A DNA stretch of 64,000 nucleotides from Flavobacterium flavigenum (GCF_027111255.2 NZ_CP114285.2:5208001-5272000), one strand, 5' to 3'. Shown: positions 7,432-17,721, counted from the first letter of the stretch. The notes: generated from the sequence alone by a model not told the origin. Numbers and translations are program-made.

Positions 7432-7743
7432 TTATGACAAAAATTCCAATTGTTTAAAAACCGGAACCAAAGACTTGCCTCTTTCAGTCAGATAGTATTC
7501 AATATGCAGGGGTTTTTGTTTTATAACAACTTTTTCCAGTAATCCAATTTCCTCAAGCTCTCTTAATGCTGTCGAGAGAGATTGTTTGTTTGCGCCCTCA
7601 ATTTCACGCAACAAACTGCTAAAACGTAAAGGCGATTCAACTGCCAGACGAAAAATCTCAGGCTTCCATTTACCCGATAGCAACTTCAAAAGCCCTTGTG
7701 CAGGACAAGTTTCGGTATCACTAGTCATTTTTTTAGTAGTCAT
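7432..7743 (-). CDS. HxlR-family winged-helix transcriptional regulator (3)
   Basis: This 103-residue protein carries CPAQGLLKLLSGKWKPEIFR, then FSSLLREIEGANKQSLSTAL and KPLHIEYYLTERGKSLVPVF. The Cys in ETCPAQG is the conserved redox-type position. It is the third HxlR regulator within 6 kb. It is divergent from the DsbA-like gene at 7866 (122-base gap), so a role in thiol or electrophile response is plausible. It is slightly short at the C-terminus, ending in FKQLEFLS. Confidence 0.85.
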   Translation of the reverse strand: MTTKKMTSDTETCPAQGLLKLLSGKWKPEIFRLAVESPLRFSSLLREIEGANKQSLSTALRELEEIGLLEKVVIKQKPLHIEYYLTERGKSLVPVFKQLEFLS

Positions 7744-7865
7744 AAATTTTTGACTTATTGCATTTGAATTTTATATAAAGCAATTTTGAACAAAAATAAG
7801 ATTATTTAGCGCATTAAAATAAAAATAGTGCTGAATATAGAACGGCTACAGAGGCAAATTCTAAT

Positions 7866-8855
7866 ATGAACCCAATTAATAAACTTTTAATAACCCTAAT
7901 CATGCATGGCGGTCTATACTGCCAGATACAGATGACTAATAACATGGAAGAAAAAAATAATCCGCTTTTATGCGATCCTGTAGAAGGAATATGTGGAATT
8001 CCAGATAGCGCAGCGAATTCAAAAGTTATATTGCAAAATACAGAGAAACCTATCAGGGTTATATATTTTACAGATCCGATTTGCTCCTCTTGTTGGGGAA
8101 TAGAGCCTCAACTGCGCAAACTAAAACTAGAATATGGTAACAGCATAGAATTTGAATATCGAATGGGTGGTCTGCTGCCGGATTGGAGTTACAATAGCGG
8201 AGGCATCAGCAAACCATCTGATGTGGCACATCATTGGGACGAAGTAAGTATTTATTATGATATGCCAATTGATGGTGATGTTTGGCTGGAAGATCCTCTA
8301 CATTCGTCTTACCCGCCATCCATTGCTTTTAAAGCCGCACAAATGCAGGATAATGAAAAATCAATTTTGTTTTTGCGGATTTTAAGAGAAATGATCTTTT
8401 TAGACAAAAAGAACATTACAAAAATGGAGTATTTGATAGCAGCTGCGAAAAAAGCAGGACTTGATGCAGAAAAATTAAAAGTTGACTGTGAAACAAAGGC
8501 AAAAATAGCCTTTGAAGAAGACTTAAAACTAGCAAAGAAATTAGGAGTAAGAGGTTTTCCAACATTATTCTTTTTTAATAATACAGGAAATAATGAAGCT
8601 ATTTATGGTGCAAAACCATATGCTGGTTACGAATCAGCCATTTTAAAATTATATTCTGCTGCACCAAAAAATCAATATGGAAAAACTTGGGAATCTCTTT
8701 TTGAAAAATATGATTCGCTTACAGCAAAAGAGTTTTCAGAGCTTTCAGGAACACCTCGTAACGAAAGTGAAAATCTTTTAAATGAGCTTTCTGGTAAGGG
8801 GATTTTAGTGGAACTTATCACAAAAAATGGTTCTTTGTGGAGGCAAAAGATTTAA
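7866..8855 (+). CDS. DsbA-family thioredoxin-fold protein (YjbH/SpxH-like)
   Basis: The 329-residue product has a thioredoxin fold with active site CSSC (Cys73 and Cys76, in FTDPICSSCWG) and the cis-Pro loop VRGFPTLFF (around 230). An alpha-helical insertion contains GGLLPDW. This layout matches the FrnE/YjbH group of DsbA-like oxidoreductases. The residues before NPLLCDPVEGICG are not conserved in kind, so the true start may be the ATG at 7944 (MEEKNNPLLCDP), giving about 303 residues and no signal peptide, i.e. a cytoplasmic protein. A C-terminal wHTH-like segment (AKEFSELSGTPRNESENLLN) is seen at about 285-325. It is likely controlled by the divergent HxlR regulator. Confidence 0.75.
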   Translation: MNPINKLLITLIMHGGLYCQIQMTNNMEEKNNPLLCDPVEGICGIPDSAANSKVILQNTEKPIRVIYFTDPICSSCWGIEPQLRKLKLEYGNSIEFEYRMGGLLPDWSYNSGGISKPSDVAHHWDEVSIYYDMPIDGDVWLEDPLHSSYPPSIAFKAAQMQDNEKSILFLRILREMIFLDKKNITKMEYLIAAAKKAGLDAEKLKVDCETKAKIAFEEDLKLAKKLGVRGFPTLFFFNNTGNNEAIYGAKPYAGYESAILKLYSAAPKNQYGKTWESLFEKYDSLTAKEFSELSGTPRNESENLLNELSGKGILVELITKNGSLWRQKI

Positions 8856-8880
8856 AGATATTAATTTTTTTAAAAGAGTT

Positions 8881-8918
8881 AAAAAAACAGTAGTAATGTA
8901 AATCTCTACTGTTTTTTT
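8881..8918. terminator. Bidirectional terminator
   Basis: AAAAAAACAGTAG (8881-8893) pairs perfectly with CTACTGTTTTTTT (8906-8918). A-run and T-run sit on both sides, so it can end both the DsbA-like gene and the converging uvrA. Confidence 0.8.
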
Positions 8919-8934
8919 ATTTGTGTAAGTTTTT

Positions 8935-11766
8935 TTAAACCAGCTCTTTTTTCAAAAACTTAGCTGTATAGCTTTTTTTATTCTGGGCAACTTCTTCCGG
9001 AGTTCCTTTTGCAACCAATTGACCGCCACCTTTTCCTCCTTCAGGGCCAATATCAATAATATAATCGGCTAGTTTAATAACGTCCATATTATGTTCAATC
9101 ACTAATATCGTATTTCCTTTATCAACCAGTTTGTTTATTACTTCCATTAAAACACGGATGTCTTCAAAATGGAGTCCTGTTGTGGGTTCATCCAGAATAT
9201 AAAATGTATTTCCGGTATCTTTTTTTGATAATTCCCCTGCTAATTTAATACGCTGTGCTTCACCACCTGATAGTGTGGTGCTTTGCTGGCCAAGTGTAAT
9301 GTATCCTAAACCAACATCCTGAATTGTTTTTACTTTTCTATAGATTTTCGGAATATTTTCAAAAAACGGAACGGCTTCATCAACTGTCATATCCAGAACA
9401 TCCGAAATTGATTTTCCTTTATATCGAATTTCTAAGGTTTCTCTGTTAAAACGTTTTCCCTGACAGGTTTCACATTCTACATAAACATCCGGAAGAAAAT
9501 TCATTTCGATTGTTCTCACACCTGAGCCTTCACAGGTTTCACAACGACCTCCCTTTACGTTAAAACTAAAGCGTCCTGCTTTATATCCGCGTATCATGCT
9601 TTCAGAAGTCATAGTAAATAAGTTTCGGATTTCTGTAAAAACTTCTGTGTAAGTTGCCGGATTCGAACGGGGTGTACGCCCAATCGGACTTTGGTCAATA
9701 TCAATTACTTTGTCTATATGCTCTAAACCTTCAATCTTTTTATAAGGCTGAGGTTTTTTTACACCATTAAAATAATAAGCATTCAGAATCGGATAAAGTG
9801 TTTCATTAATCAAAGTCGATTTACCGCTTCCGGAAACCCCTGTAACACAAATTAATTTTCCTAACGGAATTTCAATCGAAACATTTTTTAAATTATTACC
9901 TGTTGCTCCGGTCAGTTTAAGAAATTTTCCATTTCCTTTTCTTCGTTCTTTAGGAATCTCCAGTTTCATTTTACCGTTTAGGTATTGAGCAGTAATTGTA
10001 TTTGATTTCAAAGTCTCAGCAGGTGTACCAATACTGATAATTTCTCCTCCGTATTTTCCTGCTTTAGGACCAATATCAATAACATAATCAGCAGTTTCAA
10101 TCATGTCTTTGTCATGTTCCACCACAATAACCGAATTTCCAATATCCCGCAATTGTTCAAGGGATTGAATCAGTTTTTCGTTGTCTCTTTGGTGTAAACC
10201 AATACTTGGTTCATCCAAAATATATAAAACACCAACCAATTGCGAACCAATTTGTGTTGCCAAACGGATACGCTGCGCTTCACCACCGGAAAGTGATTTT
10301 GAACTTCGGCTTAAAGCCAGATAATTCAAACCTACATTCATCAAAAAGTTCAATCGGTCTTTAATTTCTTTTACAACTTCAGAAGCAATTAAAAGCTGTT
10401 TGTCCGTTAAATGACTATTCAGGTCATGAAACCATGCTGTCAAGTCTGAAATATCCATTTCGCACAACTCGGTAATGTTTTTTCCATTTACCCTAAAAAA
10501 CTGTGCTTCCTTTTTTAAACGCGAACCATCGCAAACCGGACAATTTATTTCGTCCATGAAATCTTTTGCCCAGCGTTTTATGCTTGTTGTGGCGCTTTCA
10601 TCATATTGATTTTTAATGAAATTAGAAATTCCTTCAAAATCAATTTTATACTCTCTCGTAACGCCAAGATCTTTTGAGTTGATAGTAAATTTGTCTTTTC
10701 CACCATAAAGAATCATATTTAAAGCTTCTTCAGGAATTTTTTCAATTGGATCCGTGATTTTGAATCCGAATTTTTCTCCAATAGTTTCTAATTGTTTGAA
10801 AATCCAGGACGATTTATATTCGCCAAGCGGAGCAAATCCACCAGCTTTTATTGATAATTTCGGATTCGGAATGATTTTTTTAACATTGATTTCGTGTACC
10901 GTTCCCAACCCGTTACAATGTGGGCAGGCGCCTTTTGGAGAGTTGAATGAAAATAAATTCGGTTCAGGGTTTTGATACGATATTCCGGTTGACGGGCACA
11001 TCAAATTCCGACTGAAATAGCGTACTTCATCCGAATCCTGATCTAAAATTATCAATACATCTTCACCATGATGCATTGCCGTATTGATACTTTCCGATAA
11101 CCTTTTTTGTGTATCGGCATTATCTTCAATTACCATTCGGTCAACAACAATTTCAATATCATGAGTTTTGTAACGGTCCAGTTTCATTCCGGCAACCAAA
11201 TCCTGAACTTCACCATTTACACGCACCTTTAAGAATCCCTGTTTGGTGATTTGCTGAAATAACTCAGCGTAATGTCCTTTTCTGGCTTTAATGACCGGGG
11301 CGAGAATGTTAATTCGTTTTCCGGTATAATCCTGAATAATCAAATCTTTAATTTGTTCATCAGAGTAGGAAACCATTTTTTCGCCTGTGTTATAACTGTA
11401 TGCATCAGCACCTCGGGCATATAAAAGTCTAAGAAAATCGTATATTTCAGTAATGGTTCCAACTGTAGAACGGGGACTTTTACTGGTTGTTTTTTGTTCA
11501 ATCGCGATTACAGGAGAAAGCCCGTCGATTTTATCAACATCCGGACGTTCTAATCCTCCAAGGAATTGTCTGGCATATGCCGAAAAAGTTTCTACATAAC
11601 GACGCTGCCCTTCAGCATAAATTGTGTCAAACGCCAAAGAGGATTTTCCAGAGCCTGACAAACCGGTAATTACAACCAGCTTTTCACGTGGAATTGAAAT
11701 GTCTATATTTTTAAGATTATGAACTCTTGCACCAAGAACTTCAATAGTATTGTCTTTATCTAGCAT
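8935..11766 (-). CDS. uvrA: UvrABC excinuclease subunit A
   Basis: UvrA is the damage-recognising ATPase of nucleotide excision repair. The 943-residue protein has two ABC cassettes: the first Walker [10 protein letters not shown] at residues 35-43, the second GVSGSGKST near 640, and two ABC signatures LSGGEAQRI. It has the zinc fingers expected of the family (CPHCNGLG and the pair CETCEGSG / CETCQGKR). I start it at the ATG at 11766. The frame can be extended to a TTG at 11778, but that lies at or before the start point predicted from the TAACTTTG promoter at 11783-11790. Length is normal. It is a single-gene unit. Confidence 0.97.
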   Translation of the reverse strand: MLDKDNTIEVLGARVHNLKNIDISIPREKLVVITGLSGSGKSSLAFDTIYAEGQRRYVETFSAYARQFLGGLERPDVDKIDGLSPVIAIEQKTTSKSPRSTVGTITEIYDFLRLLYARGADAYSYNTGEKMVSYSDEQIKDLIIQDYTGKRINILAPVIKARKGHYAELFQQITKQGFLKVRVNGEVQDLVAGMKLDRYKTHDIEIVVDRMVIEDNADTQKRLSESINTAMHHGEDVLIILDQDSDEVRYFSRNLMCPSTGISYQNPEPNLFSFNSPKGACPHCNGLGTVHEINVKKIIPNPKLSIKAGGFAPLGEYKSSWIFKQLETIGEKFGFKITDPIEKIPEEALNMILYGGKDKFTINSKDLGVTREYKIDFEGISNFIKNQYDESATTSIKRWAKDFMDEINCPVCDGSRLKKEAQFFRVNGKNITELCEMDISDLTAWFHDLNSHLTDKQLLIASEVVKEIKDRLNFLMNVGLNYLALSRSSKSLSGGEAQRIRLATQIGSQLVGVLYILDEPSIGLHQRDNEKLIQSLEQLRDIGNSVIVVEHDKDMIETADYVIDIGPKAGKYGGEIISIGTPAETLKSNTITAQYLNGKMKLEIPKERRKGNGKFLKLTGATGNNLKNVSIEIPLGKLICVTGVSGSGKSTLINETLYPILNAYYFNGVKKPQPYKKIEGLEHIDKVIDIDQSPIGRTPRSNPATYTEVFTEIRNLFTMTSESMIRGYKAGRFSFNVKGGRCETCEGSGVRTIEMNFLPDVYVECETCQGKRFNRETLEIRYKGKSISDVLDMTVDEAVPFFENIPKIYRKVKTIQDVGLGYITLGQQSTTLSGGEAQRIKLAGELSKKDTGNTFYILDEPTTGLHFEDIRVLMEVINKLVDKGNTILVIEHNMDVIKLADYIIDIGPEGGKGGGQLVAKGTPEEVAQNKKSYTAKFLKKELV

Positions 11767-11782
11767 AAATTTGAGCAAAACG

Positions 11783-11790
11783 CAAAGTTA
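11783..11790 (-). promoter_or_regulatory. uvrA promoter -7 element
   Basis: TAACTTTG on the minus strand matches TAnnTTTG exactly. It lies 16 bases before the chosen ATG, so the mRNA leader would be about 10 bases. No good TTTG is seen at -33. Confidence 0.5.
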
Positions 11791-11890
11791 CCACTTTGAT
11801 TTGTTCTTTTTAGACTAGGGTGCAGAAGTTTATGTTAAAAATTGTAACAAAAAACACTAGTGTTAACTAAATTTATTCTAAACAATAAAA

Positions 11891-13675
11891 TTATTCAATA
11901 GTCATTGAACGCAGTTTCATTCTATAAGCTTCAAGTGCTATAGATTTAGAAATAAAGCCGTAATATTTATCATTTCGAATAACCGGAAGGAATGCTGATT
12001 TGGTCTTTTCAAACTTTGTCATTACAATTTCCATGCTATCATAAGAAGAAATCGTTGCAGGAGGCATTTTCATTACATCTTTAATCAAAGTGTATTTTAC
12101 GCGGTATGTGTTAAAAATAATTTCTCTGATATCGTTAAAATGTACGATACCAACAAGGTCTTTTTCATTAGTAACAACAGCAAAAACAACCTGATTGGAA
12201 TGCGAAATCAAATCTACTAATTTGTTTAAATTTTCATCTGGATGAACGGTCAGATAATCGGTCTGAATGATAGAATCGATATCAAGGGTAGATAAAATGT
12301 TTGAATCCTTATTGCTGGTAAACGCATGTCCTTTTTTAGCAAGATTTTTTACATCAAGGGAATATTTTTCAAAGCGTTTCGAAATGGCAAAGCTTATTGA
12401 AGATACAATCATTAACGGAATCATTAAGCCGTAGCCACCGGTTATCTCAGCTATTAAGAATATCGAGGTTAGCGGTGCATGGAACAATCCGCTCAAAATA
12501 CCTGCCATTCCTACCATCGTAAAATTGGTGATTGGTAATTTTGATAGACCAATCATGGATATAAATTTTGAAAAGAAATAACCCAGATAAGAACCCAGAA
12601 ATAAAGATGGGGCAAAATTACCTCCATTTCCGCCGCTTCCAATGGTAAGTCCGGAAGCAAAGACTTTGATCATCATCGTAGACCCAACAAATAACAGCAA
12701 AATCCATTCATTATTTCTGAAATCTGCAAACAAGGTATTCTCTAACAGTTTTCCAGGATCCGTTTCAGATAAAGTCCTGATACTTTCATAACCCTCTCCA
12801 AAAAGGGTGGGAAAAACAAAGATAAGTAGTGCCAGAATTGATGATCCAAACAATGCCTTTTTATAAGCATTCATTTTTAATTTCGAAAAATAATGCTCTA
12901 CTTTTTGAAAATTTCGGGCATAATAAACAGCCATAAATCCTGTTAATATTCCTAAAAACACATAAAAAGGAATGTTGTGATAATCAAAAGCTTCCTGTTT
13001 TTTGAAGGATAAAAGGATGGATTCATCTAATACAATAGCAGATACTAAAGCTCCCGTAGCTGCCGAAATCATAATAGGCGTAAAGGCGGAAATGCTTACA
13101 TCCACTAATAAAACTTCTATGGCAAAAAGAACTCCTGCAATAGGTGCGTTAAAAGCTGCTGAAATTCCTGCTGCAACTCCACAGCCAATAAGAAGCGTCC
13201 TGTCTTTATAGGCTAATTTATAGTTTTGAGCAAAGTTTGATCCGAATGCTGCCCCAGTAATCACAATTGGACTTTCAAGACCTGCTGAACCTCCCAAACC
13301 TACAGTTAAGGAGCTGGTTATAATTTGGGCATACATTTGTTTTTTTGGAATTATACCGGCTTTTTTTGCAACTGCATACAAAATTTGGGAAGTTCCTTTT
13401 TCAATACTTCCGTTCAATATTCTGTTTACAACAAAAACAGTAAGCAAAATACCAATAATAGGTAAAATCCCCGAGATAAAACTCCATTTTAAAATTCCGC
13501 TAATATAGGTTGCAAAAGAAAATACGCTATGGGCAAAAGTTTTTAAAATAATTACGGCTAACGAACATGAGATGCCAATCAATACACTTGATAGGAAAAT
13601 AAACTGCTTTGGCGTCATTAATGACTGGGCTAAAGCAATAATGCTTTCTAATTTTCTAAAATATTTTTTAAGCAT
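11891..13675 (-). CDS. ClC-family chloride channel/antiporter with CBS pair
   Basis: The 594-residue protein is a ClC transporter (residues 20-435, about 14 membrane helices) followed by two CBS domains (about 460-590), which in this family bind nucleotides and regulate gating. Visible filters are KGTSQIL (95-100, the GSGIP-type loop), GSAGLESP with the gating glutamate at 134, and GSGGNGGNFAPSLFLG. The second glutamate used for proton transfer in the E. coli exchanger (FxxEE) is replaced: here it reads FAIEV, with Val187. This residue is found in channel-type members, but some bacterial exchangers also lack the Glu. It is monocistronic. Exact ion and mode are not decided by sequence. Confidence 0.92.
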   Translation of the reverse strand: MLKKYFRKLESIIALAQSLMTPKQFIFLSSVLIGISCSLAVIILKTFAHSVFSFATYISGILKWSFISGILPIIGILLTVFVVNRILNGSIEKGTSQILYAVAKKAGIIPKKQMYAQIITSSLTVGLGGSAGLESPIVITGAAFGSNFAQNYKLAYKDRTLLIGCGVAAGISAAFNAPIAGVLFAIEVLLVDVSISAFTPIMISAATGALVSAIVLDESILLSFKKQEAFDYHNIPFYVFLGILTGFMAVYYARNFQKVEHYFSKLKMNAYKKALFGSSILALLIFVFPTLFGEGYESIRTLSETDPGKLLENTLFADFRNNEWILLLFVGSTMMIKVFASGLTIGSGGNGGNFAPSLFLGSYLGYFFSKFISMIGLSKLPITNFTMVGMAGILSGLFHAPLTSIFLIAEITGGYGLMIPLMIVSSISFAISKRFEKYSLDVKNLAKKGHAFTSNKDSNILSTLDIDSIIQTDYLTVHPDENLNKLVDLISHSNQVVFAVVTNEKDLVGIVHFNDIREIIFNTYRVKYTLIKDVMKMPPATISSYDSMEIVMTKFEKTKSAFLPVIRNDKYYGFISKSIALEAYRMKLRSMTIE

Positions 13676-13750
13676 TCTGTTTCGAAAAATTAAGGAGTTT
13701 ACAAATTTAACTCTTAGAATTCAAATTCGTGTAAATTTTGAGTGTAAATC

Positions 13751-14335
13751 TTACAGTGAAAGTAACTTTTGTTTTGACTGGTATTGAATATCTTCAAAAA
13801 AAATGGTGAATTCCTCTTCGAAATCGGTATAATATTGTTTTAATTCTTCGCTGGCAAACTGCATTTTGGATATATTTTTTGACCTTCTGTCCATCTGTGT
13901 CAAAATTTGATGAATTCCTTCAACAGTACGGTAACTCAAAAGCCAGTTTCTTTCAATCATATAGGGCATTAAATCCTGAGTTTTTTCAGTTAATACAGCA
14001 TAATTGTCATGTAATGAATTGTAAAAGCGATTGATGAAATCTTCTAATTTTTCGTCTGAATATTTTGTCCAGTTTTTAGCTAAAAAATGATCGTAAACGA
14101 TGTCAACAATTACTCCTGCGTAATGGTGATATTTTTTATGTAGGCGCTTGGTGCTCTGTCTGAAAACATCATGTGAATCGGTATAAGTATCTATAAAACG
14201 ATGTAAAATAATTCCTTTTTGTATATCATCAGGAAAGTGTTCAAATTGTTTTCCACGGATACCATCAGCCATAAAATTGCCAATTTTAATTAAATCATTT
14301 TCACCTGAAAGATATATATGTGCAAGGAAATTCAT
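13751..14335 (-). CDS. Acyl carrier protein phosphodiesterase (DUF479)
   Basis: The 194-residue protein begins MNFLAHIYLSG, followed by GNFMADGIRGKQFEHFPDDI, ILHRFIDTYTDSHDVFRQS and YAGVIVDIVYDHFLAKNW. These are the metal-binding His/Asp clusters of the AcpH family, HD-like hydrolases that remove 4'-phosphopantetheine from holo-ACP. The length fits AcpH (about 193). It is divergent from glmM, with a TACATTTA promoter candidate at 14389-14396 on its strand. Confidence 0.85.
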   Translation of the reverse strand: MNFLAHIYLSGENDLIKIGNFMADGIRGKQFEHFPDDIQKGIILHRFIDTYTDSHDVFRQSTKRLHKKYHHYAGVIVDIVYDHFLAKNWTKYSDEKLEDFINRFYNSLHDNYAVLTEKTQDLMPYMIERNWLLSYRTVEGIHQILTQMDRRSKNISKMQFASEELKQYYTDFEEEFTIFFEDIQYQSKQKLLSL

Positions 14336-14508
14336 TGTTTTGCCGTATTATAATTTAGGAGGATTTCATAAACTACGAATCATCAACGTAAATGTATAAA
14401 AAACTTTTTAAATCATTTTTGTTAAAAAAAGTTGGTTGTTTATTATAAGCATTAACGATTATTTTGAAATCTTGGTGCCAGAGCATCTAAGTAAACCGAC
14501 AACTTTTT

Positions 14509-14516
14509 TATATTTG
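14509..14516 (+). promoter_or_regulatory. glmM promoter -7 element
   Basis: TATATTTG matches TAnnTTTG exactly and lies 26 bases before the glmM ATG. A TTG-containing -33 box is not convincing. Confidence 0.5.
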
Positions 14517-14542
14517 TAGATAAATAACCTTAACTCACAAAA

Positions 14543-15931
14543 ATGACTTTAATAAAATCGATTTCAGGAATAAGAGGAACAATCGGTGGTAAAGTAGGAG
14601 ATAACCTGACTCCAGTCGATGCTGTAAAATTTGCATCAGCATACGGAACCTTTCTGAAAAATAACACTTCAAAAGAAAAACTGACTGTTGTAATTGGGCG
14701 TGATGCCAGAATTTCAGGTCCAATGATTCATAATCTTGTTGTAAATACACTAATAGGTTTGGGGATTAATGTAATTGACCTTGGACTTTCGACAACACCA
14801 ACGGTAGAAATCGCTGTACCATTGGAAAAAGCGGATGGAGGAATTATTCTAACAGCTTCACATAATCCTAAACAATGGAACGCACTAAAATTGCTGAATG
14901 AAAAAGGCGAATTTTTAAGCGGTGCTGAAGGTGCAAAAATCCTTGAAATTGCTGAAGCTGAAGCTTTCGATTTTTCAGATGTCGATAATTTAGGGGAAAT
15001 TACAGTAAATGATGCTTATATGGATATTCACATTGATGAAGTTTTAAACTTACCATTAGTGGATATTCAGGCAGTAAAAGAGGCAAGATTTAAAGTTGTT
15101 GTTGATGGTGTAAATTCTTCGGGGGGAATTATTATTCCAAAATTACTGGAATTAATGGGCGTTGAAGTTGTAAAATTATATTGCGAGCCAAATGGACATT
15201 TTGCTCATAATCCTGAACCTTTGAAAGAGCATTTAACTGATATTTCTGAATTAGTTGTAAAGGAAAATGCTCACCTAGGAATTGTGGTAGACCCGGATGT
15301 TGACAGATTAGCTTTTATTAGTGAAGATGGAGAAATGTTCGGAGAAGAATATACTTTAGTAGCCTGTGCAGATTATGTTTTAAGCAAGACTCCTGGAAAT
15401 ACAGTTTCGAATATGTCATCTTCCCGTGCTTTGCGCGATGTAACAAAAGCACATAATGGGAATTATGAAACTAGTGCAGTGGGTGAGGTGAATGTGGTAG
15501 AATTAATGAAAAAAAACAATGCCATCATTGGAGGAGAAGGTAATGGTGGGATTATTTATCCTGAATCACATTATGGAAGAGACAGTTTGGTTGGAGTAGC
15601 TTTATTTTTAACACATCTGGCAAACAAAAAAATATCAGTTTCTGCCTTACGTGCTTCATATCCGCAATATTATATGAGCAAAAATAAAATAGAACTGACA
15701 CCTCAAATTGATGTTGATGCAATTTTAGTTGCTATGACTGATAAATATAAAAATGAAGATATTTCAACTATTGACGGTGTAAAAATTGATTTCGCGCAAG
15801 AATGGGTTCATTTAAGAAAATCAAATACAGAGCCTATTATTCGTATTTATACAGAAGCGCCTTCTCAGGAAAAAGCCGATGTTTTGGCACTTCGAATAAT
15901 TGATGAAATAAAAGCAATCGCTGGTATTTAA
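14543..15931 (+). CDS. glmM: Phosphoglucosamine mutase
   Basis: GlmM converts glucosamine-6-phosphate to glucosamine-1-phosphate on the way to UDP-GlcNAc for peptidoglycan and LPS. The 462-residue protein shows the phosphoserine loop TASHNP (104-109, Ser106), the metal-binding DPDVDR (250-255), the sugar loop GGEGNGG and a C-terminal phosphate-binding RKSNTEPIIRIY. It could in principle be a phosphomannomutase of the same superfamily, but the GEGNGGI loop and the length match the Bacteroidetes GlmM group. It is a single gene closed by a strong hairpin. Confidence 0.9.
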   Translation: MTLIKSISGIRGTIGGKVGDNLTPVDAVKFASAYGTFLKNNTSKEKLTVVIGRDARISGPMIHNLVVNTLIGLGINVIDLGLSTTPTVEIAVPLEKADGGIILTASHNPKQWNALKLLNEKGEFLSGAEGAKILEIAEAEAFDFSDVDNLGEITVNDAYMDIHIDEVLNLPLVDIQAVKEARFKVVVDGVNSSGGIIIPKLLELMGVEVVKLYCEPNGHFAHNPEPLKEHLTDISELVVKENAHLGIVVDPDVDRLAFISEDGEMFGEEYTLVACADYVLSKTPGNTVSNMSSSRALRDVTKAHNGNYETSAVGEVNVVELMKKNNAIIGGEGNGGIIYPESHYGRDSLVGVALFLTHLANKKISVSALRASYPQYYMSKNKIELTPQIDVDAILVAMTDKYKNEDISTIDGVKIDFAQEWVHLRKSNTEPIIRIYTEAPSQEKADVLALRIIDEIKAIAGI

Positions 15932-15957
15932 AAATTAATATATTAAGTATTGGAAAT

Positions 15958-15993
15958 AAAAAAAGTTTGATGATTATTTCATCAAACTTTTTT
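15958..15993. terminator. Bidirectional terminator between glmM and SOD gene
   Basis: AAAAAAAGTTTGATGA (15958-15973) pairs with TCATCAAACTTTTTT (15979-15993); the loop is 5 bases. A-run and T-run on the two sides serve glmM and the converging phospholipid operon. Confidence 0.8.
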
Positions 15994-16011
15994 GTTTTAA
16001 AATGGATTTTT

Positions 16012-16791
16012 TTAATACTTTTTAACTTTGCTTAGAGCTGTTTTATAATTTTCGTTTACCTTTTCCCAATTGATCAATTTGTAAAAAGCGTCTATGTAAC
16101 TTCCTTTTCTGTTTTGATAATCAAGATAATATGCATGCTCCCATAAGTCAATTCCCATAATAGGTGTGCCGGGAATTAATGCATTTCTCATTAAAGGGTT
16201 ATCCTGATTCTCAGTAGTTGTAATTTGTAATTTTCCTGCCTTATCTACAACCAGCCAAACCCAACCTGAGCCGAATTGTTTAGTCGCTTCATTTTTAAAT
16301 TGAGTGGTAAGGTTGTTAAATGATCCAAATTCTTTATTAATTGAGCCAGCCAAAGTATCTTTTGGAGTTTGTTCTTTTGGTGTCAAAATATCAAAATAAA
16401 GAGTATGATTGTAATAACCGCCTGCATTTTGACGAAGTTTGGTATTATTCATATCCATTTTTTTAAGGATATCTTCAATAGGCGCATTTTCAAATTCTGT
16501 TGAAGCAATTTCTTTATTTAAATTATTAGTATAGGATAAATAATGTTTAGAATAATGGGTTTCTAAAGTCAGAGATCTTATTGCGGGAGCTAAAGCATCA
16601 TAGCTAAAAGGTAACTTTGTTAAAGCAAAAGAACCTTCATCAGCTTTTACATCTGCAGGAGTTCCAATTATGATTTTTTCTTCTTTTGTGGGTAGAGGCA
16701 CTTCAACAACCTCAATCAACTTTTTATCATTACAGGAAAATAACATCAGTAATGAAGCTGTGAAAGTAAAACGAATCATGTTTTTTTTCAT
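16012..16791 (-). CDS. Exported Fe/Mn superoxide dismutase (lipoprotein)
   Basis: Converts superoxide to oxygen and hydrogen peroxide. The 259-residue product has a lipoprotein signal (FTASLLMLFSC, Cys20) and a linker to about residue 55. The SOD fold follows, with the four metal ligands His79 (ETHYSKHYLSY), His129 (YYNHTLYF), Asp215 and His219 (GIDLWEHAYYLDY). The catalytic core is complete. Signal plus lipobox implies anchoring in the outer or inner membrane facing the periplasm, unlike the usual cytoplasmic SodA/SodB. It is the last gene of the operon LUD-cdsA-psd-ACBP, 7 bases after the ACBP gene. Fe or Mn preference is not decided. Confidence 0.9.
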   Translation of the reverse strand: MKKNMIRFTFTASLLMLFSCNDKKLIEVVEVPLPTKEEKIIIGTPADVKADEGSFALTKLPFSYDALAPAIRSLTLETHYSKHYLSYTNNLNKEIASTEFENAPIEDILKKMDMNNTKLRQNAGGYYNHTLYFDILTPKEQTPKDTLAGSINKEFGSFNNLTTQFKNEATKQFGSGWVWLVVDKAGKLQITTTENQDNPLMRNALIPGTPIMGIDLWEHAYYLDYQNRKGSYIDAFYKLINWEKVNENYKTALSKVKKY

Positions 16792-16798
16792 AATTTAA

Positions 16799-17068
16799 TT
16801 ATATTGATGTTAGCAAATTGATTATTTCAATGTAATTTTCTTTTGCTTCTTCAATAGATATATGACTAATTTGCATCCATGCATTTGTTTTGAACGCGTC
16901 ACGCAAACCAAAATTTTCAGATTGATTGTACACGGCAGTTCCAAACGTAGCTTGTTTGTAATATGCATAAAGTCTTAACTGCACATCTTGTGGCAGTGAA
17001 GCCTGTGTCATTGTCATAGCTTTTTCTACAGCTTCAGAAAAACGAATATCTAAATCTTTTTTACTCAT
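16799..17068 (-). CDS. Acyl-CoA-binding protein
   Basis: This 89-residue four-helix protein has the ACBP motif LRLYAYYKQATFG (Tyr/Lys acyl-CoA contacts) and AWMQISHISIEEAKENYIEI. It would carry long-chain acyl-CoA in the cytoplasm. It is rare in bacteria but common in Flavobacteriia. Its ATG overlaps the psd stop by one base, so the two are translationally coupled. Placement after cdsA and psd suggests a role in acyl supply to phospholipid synthesis (inference). Confidence 0.88.
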   Translation of the reverse strand: MSKKDLDIRFSEAVEKAMTMTQASLPQDVQLRLYAYYKQATFGTAVYNQSENFGLRDAFKTNAWMQISHISIEEAKENYIEIINLLTSI

Positions 17069-17721
17069 TAAGCTTTTGTAGCGATGATTGTTTTACCTCC
17101 AATTGCTTTTTGGCCCAAAACTACATCAATTGGAGTACCTAAAGGTAAAAATAAATCTACTCTTGAACCAAATTTAATAAAGCCCGCATCAGTACCCTGA
17201 ATAACATGGGTTCCTTCTTTAGCATAATTTACAATTCTTCGTGCCAATGCACCGGCAATTTGTCTGTAAAGTATTTGTCCAAATGTGTCGTTTTCTATTA
17301 CAACAGTTGTTCTTTCATTTTCTTCACTTGCTTTTGGATGCCACGCAACTAAAAACTTCCCAGGATGATATTTACTAAATTTTATAATTCCGTCCATTGC
17401 ATAACGAGTTACGTGCACATTAATAGGAGACATAAAAATAGAAACCTGTAAACGTTTGTCTTTAAAAAATTCACCTTCATAAACTTCTTCAATAACCACA
17501 ACTTTTCCATCCACGGGAGCAAGGATGTGATTACTGTTTCGAACTGCAATTCTTTTTGGGTTTCTGAAAAATTGCAGAATTATAATTAAAACTGCTAAAG
17601 CAAAAATTTGCACTAGTTTTTGTAGCCAGTAAATATCAATAAATTGGTCAGCTAATAAAACCACAATTACAGTAAAAACTACACCTAATAAAATGGACGG
17701 TCCTCCTTCTTTATGAAACAT
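17068..17721 (-). CDS. psd: Phosphatidylserine decarboxylase (short archaeal-type)
   Basis: Makes phosphatidylethanolamine from phosphatidylserine. The 217-residue proenzyme has two N-terminal membrane helices (about 8-26 and 34-52), then LAPVDGKV, SIFMSPINVHVTRYA and AGALARRIVNYA. The self-cleavage site is GS at residues 185-186 in FIKFGSRVDLF, where Ser186 becomes the pyruvoyl group. The short form is usual in Bacteroidetes. It overlaps cdsA by 11 bases at the start and the ACBP gene by one base at the stop. Confidence 0.93.
   Translation of the reverse strand: MFHKEGGPSILLGVVFTVIVVLLADQFIDIYWLQKLVQIFALAVLIIILQFFRNPKRIAVRNSNHILAPVDGKVVVIEEVYEGEFFKDKRLQVSIFMSPINVHVTRYAMDGIIKFSKYHPGKFLVAWHPKASEENERTTVVIENDTFGQILYRQIAGALARRIVNYAKEGTHVIQGTDAGFIKFGSRVDLFLPLGTPIDVVLGQKAIGGKTIIATKA

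Noticed and set aside
11767-11778. TTG start for uvrA
   Set aside because: It lies next to the -7 element and probably before the transcription start; the ATG at 11766 is preferred.
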